Shown: positions 8,375 to 16,941 of the stretch, piece after piece | Position numbering within the stretch: position 1 is the stretch's first letter | Layout: each line of letters starts with the position of its first letter | Origin: Igneacidithiobacillus copahuensis | Lineage (GTDB): Bacteria > Pseudomonadota > Gammaproteobacteria > Acidithiobacillales > Acidithiobacillaceae | DNA: 64,000 bases | Assembly: GCF_018854015.1 (NCBI RefSeq) | Contig: NZ_JAAXYO010000028.1 | Coordinates: forward strand, 38,680 to 102,679 | Reading direction: 5' to 3' | The notes under the pieces: generated by a model | Told to the model about the DNA's origin: nothing | The model's input: only the letters and a program-made list of their open reading frames with translations | Database searches by the model: none | Translations under genes and position numbers: made by a program

Positions 8375-9211
8375 ATGAATAGCTCCGTTTCGACTGGAAA
8401 GGCGCAACAGAGTCCAGAGTCGCTCCTGGGACACCGGCCTTTGCCTGCTATCGCCTGGACACCGACCTGGACCCTGTTTCGCAAAGAGGTCTTACGTTTC
8501 GCCCGCGTCTGGTTACAGACAATTGCCGCGCCCTTGGTTACCACACTGCTGTATCTGCTGGTTTTCGGTCATGCCCTGGGGGGGCACATCCGTATCTACC
8601 CTGGGGTCTCCTACATCGCCTTCATCGTTCCCGGTCTGATGATGATGTCGGTGCTGCAGAATGCCTTTGCCAATAGTTCTTCCAGTCTGATTCAGGCCAA
8701 GGTGACGGGCAACATCATTTTTCTTCTGCTCAGCCCGCTGCGGCCGACGGAGATCTTTTTGGCGATGACCGCAGCGTCCATCGTCCGCGGTATCGTCGTG
8801 GGATTGGCCATCCTGCTACTGGCCCTGCTGTTCCTCCATCTACCCCTGCAACATCCAGTCTGGATATTGCTGTTTACCGTCTTCGGTGCGGGAGGAATGG
8901 GAGCGCTGGGCATCATCGCCGGGCTTTGGGCAGAAAAATTCGACCAGATTGCCGGCTTTCAGAATTTTCTGATCATGCCTTTGACCTTTCTTGCCGGGGT
9001 GTTCTATTCCGTGCAGTCGTTACCGGGGATCTGGCGTCACCTGTCCATGGTCAATCCTTTCCTCTACATCGTCGATGGTTTCCGTTACGGTTTCTTTGGC
9101 GATGCCGACGTCTCGGTCTGGGCTTCTCTCGCCGTCGCTCTGGCCTTTTTTCTACTCAGTTCTGCGGTCGCCTGGCGCCTCCTGGCCAGCGGGTACAAGC
9201 TGCGTCCCTGA
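8375..9211 (+). CDS. ABC-2 type transporter permease (YadH-like)
   Basis: Integral membrane subunit of an ABC-2 exporter (278 aa) with about six hydrophobic segments and the N-terminal amphipathic region FRKEVLRFARVW. VPGLMMMSVLQNAF and FLAGVFYSVQSLPG are typical of the YadH/NodJ-type permease family. The ATG at 8375 directly follows the surA stop. No ATP-binding subunit is adjacent, although in many beta- and gammaproteobacteria it sits immediately upstream, so the partner must be elsewhere. The substrate is unknown; it lies in the stretch before ibaG-murA where lipid-trafficking genes often occur. Confidence 0.85.
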   Translation: MNSSVSTGKAQQSPESLLGHRPLPAIAWTPTWTLFRKEVLRFARVWLQTIAAPLVTTLLYLLVFGHALGGHIRIYPGVSYIAFIVPGLMMMSVLQNAFANSSSSLIQAKVTGNIIFLLLSPLRPTEIFLAMTAASIVRGIVVGLAILLLALLFLHLPLQHPVWILLFTVFGAGGMGALGIIAGLWAEKFDQIAGFQNFLIMPLTFLAGVFYSVQSLPGIWRHLSMVNPFLYIVDGFRYGFFGDADVSVWASLAVALAFFLLSSAVAWRLLASGYKLRP

Positions 9212-9254
9212 GCGACGGGATCACAGACACGACAATTTCAGGTAAGATGAAAAA

Positions 9255-9497
9255 ATGATGCAAGCAGATACGATCCGTTCCCTCATCGAGTCCGGTCTTC
9301 CCGGCGCCGAGGTGCATGTATACGGTGACGATGGCGCCCATTTCGAGGCCGTGGTCATCGCTGGGCAATTTCAGGGCCAGAGCCTCGTCAAACGGCACCA
9401 GACAGTGTATTCCTGTCTGGGCGAGCGCATGCGTGAGGAAATCCACGCCCTGCAGCTACGCACCTTGACCCCCGACGAAGCTGCGGCTCGTTCCTGA
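9255..9497 (+). CDS. ibaG: BolA-family protein IbaG
   Basis: Small BolA-fold protein (80 aa). BolA-like proteins partner CGFS monothiol glutaredoxins in Fe-S cluster handling, and IbaG is linked to acid response in E. coli. Seen here: VHVYGDDGAHFEAVVI, FQGQSLVKRHQTVY and the C-terminal IHALQLRTLTPDE, matching IbaG closely. AGGTAAG lies about 9 bases before the ATG at 9255; a second ATG directly follows and is equally possible. Its neighbours are a CGFS glutaredoxin and murA, as expected for this branch of the BolA family. Confidence 0.92.
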   Translation: MMQADTIRSLIESGLPGAEVHVYGDDGAHFEAVVIAGQFQGQSLVKRHQTVYSCLGERMREEIHALQLRTLTPDEAAARS

Positions 9498-9525
9498 TTT
9501 TTTCACTCTCATTCGAGGTACAGTC

Positions 9526-9846
9526 ATGGCCGACATTCAAGACATTATCCAGGATCAGGTAAGTAAGCACCCCATCACCCTCTACATGAAGGGCAATCCG
9601 CGGGCGCCGCAGTGTGGCTTTTCCGCCCGCGCAGTGCAGCTCCTGCAGCAGGCGGGCGTGAAAGAGCTCTTCACCGTCGACGTGCTCGCTGACCCGCAGA
9701 TCCGCGACGGTATCAAGAAATTCTCCAACTGGCCGACCATTCCGCAGCTCTATATCAATGGTGAATTCGTGGGTGGCTCCGACATCATGACCGACCTGTT
9801 CCAGCAGGGCGAGCTGCAGAAGCTGGTCAGCAAGGTCCAGGGCTGA
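9526..9846 (+). CDS. grxD: monothiol glutaredoxin, Grx4 family
   Basis: Carrier or assembly factor for [2Fe-2S] clusters (106 aa) that works with BolA-type proteins. The active-site motif CGFS is present in GNPRAPQCGFSARA. The glutathione-binding elements WPTIPQLYINGEFVGG and SDIM follow, as in all Grx4 proteins. Length is standard. It begins 28 bases after ibaG, so the two partners are likely co-transcribed. Function follows from the family; the pairing is seen in the sequence. Confidence 0.95.
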   Translation: MADIQDIIQDQVSKHPITLYMKGNPRAPQCGFSARAVQLLQQAGVKELFTVDVLADPQIRDGIKKFSNWPTIPQLYINGEFVGGSDIMTDLFQQGELQKLVSKVQG

Positions 9847-9855
9847 CGCAACACC

Positions 9856-11130
9856 GTGGACAAGCTGCTCCTGCGTGGTAATGGCCCCCTGCGTGGTGAG
9901 TTGCGGATCTCGGGGGCCAAAAATGCTGCCCTGCCGTGCCTGGCAGCGAGCATCCTGGCGCGGGAGCCGGTTGGCCTGCGCAACATTCCGCACCTGCGCG
10001 ACGTCACCACCACTCTCGAGCTTCTGAGTTGTCTGGGCGCTCGGGTACTGGTGGACGAGCAGCTGGGGGTGGAGATCGATCCGCGCAGCGTGCATTCCCT
10101 GGTGGCACCCTACGAACTGGTGAAGACGATGCGCGCCTCGATCCTGGTACTCGGGCCGTTGCTCGCTCGGTACGGAAGCGCCGAGGTCAGTCTGCCCGGC
10201 GGCTGTGCCATCGGCAGCCGTCCCGTCACCGTGCACCTCAACGGTCTGCAGGCCCTGGGCGCGGAGATTCGCCTGGAGGATGGCTTCGTCAAGGCGCGGG
10301 CGCAGCGACTCCGTGGGGCCTCCATCGTGATGGAAATGGTTTCCGTGACCGGCACTGAAAACCTGCTGATGGCCGCGACTCTGGCGGAAGGTCATACGCG
10401 CATCGAAAATGCCGCGCGCGAGCCGGAGGTAGTGGATCTGGCGCGCATGCTCACTGCCATGGGGGCTCGAATCAGCGGTGCCGGGACCTCGGTGATCGAG
10501 GTGGAGGGAGTGGATTCCCTGCACGGCTGCGAGCACCAGATCCTCCCCGATCGCATTGAAACCGGTACCTATCTCGTCGCAGCGGCCATGACCGGAGGCG
10601 ATGTCTTTTTGCGACGTACCGATCCGCGTCTGCTTGACAGCGTCTTGGCCAAGCTACGCGAGGCGGGCGCGGAACTACAGGAAGACGGCGATGGCATTCG
10701 TCTGCGTATGCAGCAGCGACCACGCGCCGTAGACATTCGCACCGCCCCCTATCCCGCCTTTCCGACCGATATGCAGGCGCAGTTCATGGCCCTGGATGCC
10801 ATCGCCGAAGGTAGCGCAAAGATCACCGAAACCATCTTCGAAAACCGCTTCATGCACGTTTCCGAGCTACAGCGTCTGGGGGCGCATATCGACAGCGACG
10901 GCAAGACGGCGGTGGTACGCGGTGTGCCCCGCCTGCAGGGAGCGCCGGTCATGGCTACCGATCTGCGCGCCTCGGCCTGTCTCGTTCTGGCCGGTCTGGT
11001 TGCCGAAGGCGAGACCCTCATCGATCGCATCTATCATCTCGATCGCGGCTACGAGGTGATCGAAGAAAAGCTGGGCGCCCTGGGGGCAGATATTCGACGG
11101 GTACGAAATCAGAGCGGAAAGGCGGCATGA
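9856..11130 (+). CDS. murA: UDP-N-acetylglucosamine 1-carboxyvinyltransferase MurA
   Basis: First committed enzyme of peptidoglycan synthesis: transfers enolpyruvate from PEP to UDP-GlcNAc in the cytoplasm. The 424-residue sequence has GAKNAALPCLAAS with the substrate-binding K22/N23. The catalytic cysteine C117 is in GGCAIG, so the enzyme is predicted to be fosfomycin-sensitive. The start is GTG at 9856, 9 bases after grxD. Its stop overlaps the hisG ATG (ATGA), coupling it to the histidine operon. AmgK/MurU in this window provides the recycling bypass of this step. Confidence 0.96.
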   Translation: MDKLLLRGNGPLRGELRISGAKNAALPCLAASILAREPVGLRNIPHLRDVTTTLELLSCLGARVLVDEQLGVEIDPRSVHSLVAPYELVKTMRASILVLGPLLARYGSAEVSLPGGCAIGSRPVTVHLNGLQALGAEIRLEDGFVKARAQRLRGASIVMEMVSVTGTENLLMAATLAEGHTRIENAAREPEVVDLARMLTAMGARISGAGTSVIEVEGVDSLHGCEHQILPDRIETGTYLVAAAMTGGDVFLRRTDPRLLDSVLAKLREAGAELQEDGDGIRLRMQQRPRAVDIRTAPYPAFPTDMQAQFMALDAIAEGSAKITETIFENRFMHVSELQRLGAHIDSDGKTAVVRGVPRLQGAPVMATDLRASACLVLAGLVAEGETLIDRIYHLDRGYEVIEEKLGALGADIRRVRNQSGKAA

Positions 11131-11774
11131 ACGACAGTCTCACCATTGCCCTGTCCAAGGGGCGCATTCTCGAAGAGAGCATTCCACTCTTTGCCGCGGC
11201 CGGTATCGAGCTGGCCGAAGACCCCGACAAGTCGCGTAAGCTGATCCTGCCGAGTACTGATCCGCAGGTGCGCTTTCTCGTGATCCGCGCCAGCGACGTT
11301 CCCACCTATGTCAGTTGGGGCGCGGCCGACCTCGGTATTGCCGGCAAGGATGTGCTCCTCGAGCAGGAGAATCTCGCCCTCTACGAACCTCTCGACCTGC
11401 GCATTGGCGTCTGCCGCATGTCGGTAGCGGAGCCTGCCGCCTTGGCTGCGGGTGACCGACCGGAAAGCTGGGAACGCGTCCGCATCGCCACCAAATATCC
11501 GAAAATCACCAAGCGCTTCTTTCAGGCGCGCGGTATCCAGACGGAAATCATCAAGCTCTATGGCAGCATGGAATTGGCGCCGCTGGTGGGTCTGGCAGAC
11601 CGCATCGTCGATCTGGTCTCCACCGGACGCACTCTGCGGGAAAATGGCCTCGTCGAGGTGGAGGAGATCATGCCGATCTCCAGCCGCCTGGTAGTCAACC
11701 CGGCAGCCATGAAACGCAAGGGTAAGGCCATCGAGGATCTCATTCGCAAACTGGAAGCGGAGATTGGGCAATGA
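11127..11774 (+). CDS. hisG: ATP phosphoribosyltransferase, short form HisG
   Basis: First enzyme of histidine synthesis: condenses ATP with PRPP. At 215 aa it is the short form, which lacks the C-terminal ACT-like regulatory domain and needs HisZ as regulatory subunit. Visible motifs are LSKGRILEES, GAADLGIAGKDVL and LVGLADRIVDLVSTGRTL (PRPP-binding region). No hisZ is found in this window. It overlaps murA and hisD by 4 bases each, so translation is coupled along the operon. Confidence 0.96.
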   Translation: MNDSLTIALSKGRILEESIPLFAAAGIELAEDPDKSRKLILPSTDPQVRFLVIRASDVPTYVSWGAADLGIAGKDVLLEQENLALYEPLDLRIGVCRMSVAEPAALAAGDRPESWERVRIATKYPKITKRFFQARGIQTEIIKLYGSMELAPLVGLADRIVDLVSTGRTLRENGLVEVEEIMPISSRLVVNPAAMKRKGKAIEDLIRKLEAEIGQ

Positions 11775-13069
11775 AGCGTCTCGACACCCGGCAAGAGGAT
11801 TTTGCAGCGACCTTTGCCGCTCTGCACGGCTGGGAGGCCAGCGGAGATCAGCAGGTGGAAGAACGGGTGCGGGAGATCCTGCAGGCCGTGCGCAAACGCG
11901 GCAATGCCGCGCTGCTGGAGTATACCGCCCGCTTCGATCGCCTGGAGCTGGCCGACGCTGCGGCCCTGGAAATCCCACTGGGCGATTGCGCCGCTGCCCT
12001 GGCGGCCTTGCCAGCAAAGGGGCGCGCTGCTCTGCAGGCCGCCGCCGAGCGGATTCGGGAGTATCACCAGCAGCAGCTCGTGCCGAGCTGGGAAATCACC
12101 GATGCCTTCGGCAATCAGCTCGGCCAGCGGGTTCTGCCTCTGCAGCGGGTCGGGATCTATGTGCCAGGGGGCAAGGCGGCCTATCCCAGCTCGGTACTGA
12201 TGAACGCCCTGCCCGCCAAAGTGGCCGGGGTGCAAGAAATCATCATGACCGTGCCCACCCCAGGCGGGGAGGTCAATCCCTGGGTCTTGGCTGCCGCTGC
12301 CGTAGCCGGGGTCGATCGCGTCTTTCGCGTCGGTGGCGCGCAGGCCGTAGCCGCCCTCGCCTATGGTACCGAGTCGGTGCCGGCAGTCGACAAGATCGTC
12401 GGCCCTGGCAACATCTACGTGGCTACCGCCAAGCGAATGGTCTTTGGCAAGGTCGGCATCGACATGATTGCCGGCCCGAGTGAAATCCTGGTGCTCAGTG
12501 ACGGCTCGGCACCCGCCGAATGGCTGGCCTGGGATCTGCTGTCGCAGGCAGAGCATGATGAGATCGCCCAGAGCATCTTCATCACCTGGGACGCCGCCCA
12601 CCTGGAGGCGGTGGCCAGCGCCGTCGACAAGGCCCTGACGGAACTCGATCGTGCCCCCATCGCCCGCACGAGTTGGCAGAATCGCGGGGCCCTGATCCTT
12701 GCCCGCGATGCGTTGGAGGCCTGCACCCTGGCCAATCAGGTGGCACCAGAACATCTGGAACTGGCCGTAGAGGAACCGCGGGCCCTGCTGCCGCAAATTA
12801 CCAATGCCGGCGCGATCTTCCTGGGCATCCATACCTGCGAGGCCCTTGGGGACTATGTGGCCGGCCCCAATCATGTGCTGCCTACCGGCGGCAGTGCCCG
12901 CTTTTCATCGCCCTTGGGGGTCTATGACTTCATCAAGCGTACAAGCCTGATTGAAGCCAGTCCCGCGGGAGTGACCGAGTTAGCGAGCCTCGCCAAGACC
13001 CTGGCCGAGGCCGAGGGTTTGACGGCGCATGCGCGTTCGGCCGCAGCACGGATTCAGAGCGGCCAATGA
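11771..13069 (+). CDS. hisD: histidinol dehydrogenase HisD
   Basis: Zn-dependent NAD enzyme (432 aa) catalysing the last two oxidations from histidinol to histidine. It shows RVGIYVPGGKAAYPSSVLM, the nucleotide-binding VGPGNIYVATAKR, and PSEILVLSD; the HDE of QAEHDEIAQ and the histidines of VAPEHLEL contribute metal and catalytic residues. Full length for the family. ATGA overlaps with hisG and hisC make it an internal gene of the operon. Confidence 0.96.
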   Translation: MKRLDTRQEDFAATFAALHGWEASGDQQVEERVREILQAVRKRGNAALLEYTARFDRLELADAAALEIPLGDCAAALAALPAKGRAALQAAAERIREYHQQQLVPSWEITDAFGNQLGQRVLPLQRVGIYVPGGKAAYPSSVLMNALPAKVAGVQEIIMTVPTPGGEVNPWVLAAAAVAGVDRVFRVGGAQAVAALAYGTESVPAVDKIVGPGNIYVATAKRMVFGKVGIDMIAGPSEILVLSDGSAPAEWLAWDLLSQAEHDEIAQSIFITWDAAHLEAVASAVDKALTELDRAPIARTSWQNRGALILARDALEACTLANQVAPEHLELAVEEPRALLPQITNAGAIFLGIHTCEALGDYVAGPNHVLPTGGSARFSSPLGVYDFIKRTSLIEASPAGVTELASLAKTLAEAEGLTAHARSAAARIQSGQ

Positions 13070-14136
13070 GCACAAGATCCCTGCAGGAACAACTACTGCG
13101 TCCGGCGCTACTCGCAAGCCACGCCTATGCGGTTGCCGAGAGCGCGGGCTTGATCAAGCTCGATGCCATGGAAAATCCCTACGGCCTGCCCGACAGCCTG
13201 CGCAGCGCCTGGCTGGAAAACCTGCGGGAGGCCGAGCTCAACCGCTATCCCACGCCGCGCCCGACGGAATTGTTGCATGCCCTGGCCGAGCACGGGGGTA
13301 TCCCGGCGGGCATGGAGCTCATGCTCGGCAATGGTTCCGATGAGCTGATCCAGATTCTGATCAGTGCCGTAGCCGGTGCCGGACGACCGATCCTGGCCGT
13401 CGATCCATGCTTCGTTATGTATCGTGTCATCGCCGAACAGCAGGGACTCGTCTATCACTCCGTGCCCCTGGATGACAACTTTCAGTTGGATCTCCCAGCC
13501 TTTCTGGACGAGATGGCGCGCCGCAACCCGGCCATTGTCTTCCTCGATTGGCCGAACAACCCCAGCGGACAGATGCACCCCGTGGAAAGCCTGGAAGCCA
13601 TCTGTGCCGGGGCGCCCGGCCTAGTGGTGGTCGACGAGGCCTATCACGCCTTCAGCGAGGAGAGCTTTGCCGGACATCTCGGACGCTGGCCGAATCTGCT
13701 GCTTCTGCGCACCCTCTCCAAAGAGGGGCTGGCCGGGCTGCGTCTGGGCTATCTCGCTGGCCCGAAGGCCTGGATTCGGGAACTCGACAAGCTGCGTCTG
13801 CCCTATAACATCAACATCCTCACGCAAAAGAGCATCGCCTTCGCCCTGCAGCACGCCGAAGTCTTGGCTTTGCAGGCGGCAGAGATCCGCGCCCAGCGCG
13901 AGGTCGTCCTGCAGCGCCTACAGGAGCTGGGCGTGCAAGTCTGGCCCAGCCGCGCCAATTTCCTGCTCTTTGCCGTACCCGGTCGCGCCGCTGCCATCCA
14001 CTCGGGACTGAAAGAGGCCGGGGTACTGATCAAGGCCTTTACAGGACATCCCCGCCTCGGTGACTATTTGCGTGTGAGCATCGGCACACCCACCGAAAAT
14101 CGCACATTTCTTGCTGCCCTGGAAAAATTGCTATGA
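13066..14136 (+). CDS. hisC: histidinol-phosphate aminotransferase HisC
   Basis: PLP-dependent class I/II aminotransferase (356 aa) converting imidazole acetol-phosphate to histidinol-phosphate. Conserved elements are LDAMENPYG near the N-terminus, DWPNNPSGQ, VVVDEAYHAF and the PLP lysine K219 in RTLSKEGLAGLRLGY. C-terminal RVSIGTPTEN binds substrate phosphate. It is coupled at both ends by 4-base overlaps. The position in the his operon supports HisC over other aminotransferases of this fold. Confidence 0.94.
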   Translation: MSTRSLQEQLLRPALLASHAYAVAESAGLIKLDAMENPYGLPDSLRSAWLENLREAELNRYPTPRPTELLHALAEHGGIPAGMELMLGNGSDELIQILISAVAGAGRPILAVDPCFVMYRVIAEQQGLVYHSVPLDDNFQLDLPAFLDEMARRNPAIVFLDWPNNPSGQMHPVESLEAICAGAPGLVVVDEAYHAFSEESFAGHLGRWPNLLLLRTLSKEGLAGLRLGYLAGPKAWIRELDKLRLPYNINILTQKSIAFALQHAEVLALQAAEIRAQREVVLQRLQELGVQVWPSRANFLLFAVPGRAAAIHSGLKEAGVLIKAFTGHPRLGDYLRVSIGTPTENRTFLAALEKLL

Positions 14137-14729
14137 GCCGTGTTGCGGAAGTCCGTCGTGATACCCTCGAAACCCAGATCGCCGTGCGTCTGGACCTGGA
14201 TGGCTCAGGTCAGGTCAAAATGCAGACCGGTCTGCCTTTTCTGGAGCACATGCTGCACCAGATCGCTCGCCACGGTCTCTTTGATCTGCAGATCGAGGCA
14301 CACGGCGATCTTGCAATCGACGCGCACCATACCGTTGAGGATATCGGCATCACCCTGGGGCAGGCCTTTGCCCGGGCGGTGGGGGACAAGGCCGGCCTCA
14401 CCCGCTATGGCCATGCCTATGTCCCCCTCGACGAAGCGCTATCAAGGGTAGTGGTAGATCTCTCCGGACGTCCAGGGCTGGTTTACGCGGTCGAGTTTCC
14501 CCGTGCCCAGATTGGCACTTTCGATGTCGACCTCTTGCATGAATTCTTTCAGGGCTTCGTCAATCATGCCCAGGTCACCCTGCATCTCGATGCCCTGCGC
14601 GGCAACAACGCCCACCACATTGCCGAGACCCTCTTCAAGGCCTGTGGCCGGGCGCTGCGCATGGCAGTCAGCGCCGATCCACGGGCTGGGGACAGCATTC
14701 CCAGCACCAAAGGGACCCTGAATCGATGA
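14133..14729 (+). CDS. hisB: imidazoleglycerol-phosphate dehydratase HisB
   Basis: Mn-dependent dehydratase (198 aa) that converts imidazole-glycerol-phosphate to imidazole-acetol-phosphate. It is the monofunctional form, without the N-terminal HAD phosphatase domain of enteric HisB. Metal ligands are in the pseudo-repeated histidine motifs FLEHMLHQIARHG, DAHHTVEDIGI and NNAHHIAET. A separate histidinol-phosphate phosphatase is therefore needed and is not encoded here. ATGA overlaps join it to hisC and hisH. Confidence 0.96.
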   Translation: MSRVAEVRRDTLETQIAVRLDLDGSGQVKMQTGLPFLEHMLHQIARHGLFDLQIEAHGDLAIDAHHTVEDIGITLGQAFARAVGDKAGLTRYGHAYVPLDEALSRVVVDLSGRPGLVYAVEFPRAQIGTFDVDLLHEFFQGFVNHAQVTLHLDALRGNNAHHIAETLFKACGRALRMAVSADPRAGDSIPSTKGTLNR

Positions 14730-15397
14730 GTTATCGCAGTTCCGTCGGTATCGTTGACTATGGCATGGGGAATCTCTACTCGGTAGCCAAGGCGATTGAG
14801 CATCTGGGGGGCAAGGCAGTGATCAGCGCCAAACCCAACGAATTGGCCGCCTGCGATCGCCTCATCTTCCCCGGCGTAGGGGCCTTTGGTGATTGCATGG
14901 CGGCCCTGGAAGAACGTGAACTGGATGAATTTCTTCGCATTGCCGCGCAGAACCGGCCCTTTCTCGGCATCTGTCTGGGTATGCAGGCCTTGATGGAATC
15001 CAGCGTCGAACATGGTGAACACACCGGTCTCGGTATTTTGCCAGGCCAAGTCCTGCCCTTCCCTGAAGAGGCGCTGCAAACTCCGCAGGGACAGCCCCTG
15101 AAGGTTCCGCACATGGGCTGGAATCAGCTCCACCAGCTGGTACCCCATCCTCTCTTTGCCGGCGTCCCGCAGGATGCCCATTTCTATTTCGTGCATTCCT
15201 TCTATGTCGAGCCGGCGCATCCCGACCTACTCGCTGCCTTTGCCGACTACGGCTTTCCTTTCTGTGCAGCGATTGCCGCCGACAATCTCTTTGCCCTGCA
15301 GTGCCATCCGGAAAAGAGTGGCACCGCGGGCCTGCGCTTGCTGGGCAATTTTTTGGAATGGTCTGGCGAGTGCGGCAGCGGCTGCGAGATTGGGTAA
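14726..15397 (+). CDS. hisH: imidazole glycerol phosphate synthase glutaminase subunit HisH
   Basis: Class I glutamine amidotransferase (223 aa) that supplies ammonia to HisF. The catalytic triad is visible: C83 in FLGICLGMQ, and H and E in ALQCHPEKSG near the C-terminus. VDYGMGNLYSV at the N-terminus is typical. The tail after NFLEW is short and slightly extended (SGECGSGCEIG). It overlaps hisB by 4 bases; hisA follows after 16 bases. Confidence 0.96.
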   Translation: MSYRSSVGIVDYGMGNLYSVAKAIEHLGGKAVISAKPNELAACDRLIFPGVGAFGDCMAALEERELDEFLRIAAQNRPFLGICLGMQALMESSVEHGEHTGLGILPGQVLPFPEEALQTPQGQPLKVPHMGWNQLHQLVPHPLFAGVPQDAHFYFVHSFYVEPAHPDLLAAFADYGFPFCAAIAADNLFALQCHPEKSGTAGLRLLGNFLEWSGECGSGCEIG

Positions 15398-15413
15398 AAA
15401 TGGAGAGAAGAGC

Positions 15414-16154
15414 ATGTTGTTGATACCTGCCATCGATCTCAAGGGCGGTCATTGCGTGCGGCTGCGGCAAGGGCGCATGGATGACGATACCGTCTTTTCC
15501 GAGGATCCTGTGGCTACCGCCCAGCGCTGGGTGGAGGCCGGGGCGCGGCGCCTGCACATCGTCGATCTCGACGGTGCCGTCAGTGGAGAACCGGTGCATG
15601 CCGAGATCATCGGGGAAATCTCCCGCACTTTCCCCGACCTGGAAATTCAGGTGGGCGGCGGCATCCGTAGCGAAGAGCAAATCGAACGCTACATCCTTGC
15701 CGGGGTAAACTTTGTCATCATCGGTACGCAGGCGGTCAAGGCGCCAGGTTTTGTTGCCGAGGCAGCGCTGGCCTTTCCCGGACATATCATTGTCGGCATC
15801 GATGCCCGCGATGGCAAGGTGGCCACCGAGGGCTGGTCCAAGCTCTCGCGGCATGACCCCATCGACCTCGCACAACACTTTGCCAACGATGGCGTCGAGG
15901 CCATTATCTACACCGACATCAGCCGCGACGGCATGCTGAGCGGCCCCAATATCGAGGCCACGGTTGCCTTGGCGCGCAGCATCCCAGTGCCGGTGATCGC
16001 CTCAGGAGGCATCGCCAACCTGGAGCAGGTGCTCGCGCTACAGGCCCATGAAGAAGACGGCATCCTCGGCGCCATCAGCGGGCGTGCCATCTATGAAGGC
16101 ACCCTCGATTTTGCCAGTGCTCAGCGCCGCTTGGATGCAGGCCATGCTCAGTAA
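15414..16154 (+). CDS. hisA: ProFAR isomerase HisA
   Basis: TIM-barrel isomerase (246 aa) that opens the ribose ring of ProFAR to PRFAR. Catalytic D8 is in PAIDLKGG and the second Asp in IYTDISRDGML. The phosphate-binding motifs VGGGIRS and ASGGIANLEQ mark the internal half-barrel repeats. I chose the ATG at 15414, preceded by GGAGAGAAG; the in-frame region upstream is an alternative reading of hisH. It overlaps hisF by 11 bases. Confidence 0.95.
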   Translation: MLLIPAIDLKGGHCVRLRQGRMDDDTVFSEDPVATAQRWVEAGARRLHIVDLDGAVSGEPVHAEIIGEISRTFPDLEIQVGGGIRSEEQIERYILAGVNFVIIGTQAVKAPGFVAEAALAFPGHIIVGIDARDGKVATEGWSKLSRHDPIDLAQHFANDGVEAIIYTDISRDGMLSGPNIEATVALARSIPVPVIASGGIANLEQVLALQAHEEDGILGAISGRAIYEGTLDFASAQRRLDAGHAQ

Positions 16155-16905
16155 GCGCATCATTCCCTGCCTCGATATCGACCAGGGACGCGTGGTCAAA
16201 GGGGTGCAGTTTCTTTCCCTGCGCGATGCCGGCGATCCGGTCGAGACCGCTGCTCGCTACAACGCCGAGGGCGCCGACGAACTAACCTTCCTGGACATTT
16301 CTGCCAGCCACGAAGGGCGGCAGACCATGGCCGATGTGGTGGCGGCGGTCGCCGCCGAGGTCTTCATTCCCCTGACGGTGGGTGGTGGCGTGCGCAGCGT
16401 CGACGACGTCCGGACCCTACTACTGGCAGGGGCCGACAAGGTCAGCATCAACAGCGCGGCGGTCGCCAAGCCCGAGCTGGTGCAACAGGCGGCGCAGCGC
16501 TTTGGCAATTCCTGCATCGTAGTGGCCATCGATGCGCGCCGTAGTGGCGAGCACTGGGAGGTCTTTACCCATGGCGGACGCCGTCCCACTGGGCTCGATG
16601 CCATAGCCTGGGCCCAACGTATGGCCACCCTCGGTGCCGGCGAGATTCTGCTGACCAGCATGGATCGTGATGGCACCGGCGAAGGTTTCGACATCGAACT
16701 GACCCGCGCCGTGGCCGATGCCGTGCCCGTGCCGGTCATCGCCTCGGGTGGGGTAGGCAAGATCGAGGATTTTGCCGCCGGTATCGTGCACGGCCATGCC
16801 GATGCCGTGCTCGCTGCCAGTGTCTTCCATTTTGGCCAATTCCGCATTGCGGAAGTGAAAAATACCCTGGCGCTGCAGGGCATTCCCATGCGTCTGGATG
16901 CCTGA
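16144..16905 (+). CDS. hisF: imidazole glycerol phosphate synthase cyclase subunit HisF
   Basis: TIM-barrel cyclase (253 aa) that uses ammonia from HisH to form imidazole-glycerol-phosphate and AICAR. The N-terminus MLSKRIIPCLDID contains catalytic D11. Further motifs are FLDISAS, VGGGVRS, ILLTSMDRDGTGEGFD and the closing ASGGVGKIEDF. The start at 16144 gives the standard N-terminus and overlaps hisA by 11 bases. Closely related in fold to HisA; the LDID and MDRDG motifs separate the two. Confidence 0.96.
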   Translation: MLSKRIIPCLDIDQGRVVKGVQFLSLRDAGDPVETAARYNAEGADELTFLDISASHEGRQTMADVVAAVAAEVFIPLTVGGGVRSVDDVRTLLLAGADKVSINSAAVAKPELVQQAAQRFGNSCIVVAIDARRSGEHWEVFTHGGRRPTGLDAIAWAQRMATLGAGEILLTSMDRDGTGEGFDIELTRAVADAVPVPVIASGGVGKIEDFAAGIVHGHADAVLAASVFHFGQFRIAEVKNTLALQGIPMRLDA

Positions 16906-16941
16906 TGCATCCGCGAAGCGCCCGTTTGCGTAGAGAAATTT

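Noticed and set aside
9388..10536. Minus-strand frame of about 380 codons
   Set aside because: Antisense to ibaG, grxD and murA, all certain genes.
11558..12874. Long minus-strand frame
   Set aside because: Antisense to hisG/hisD; no domain and no ribosome-binding site.
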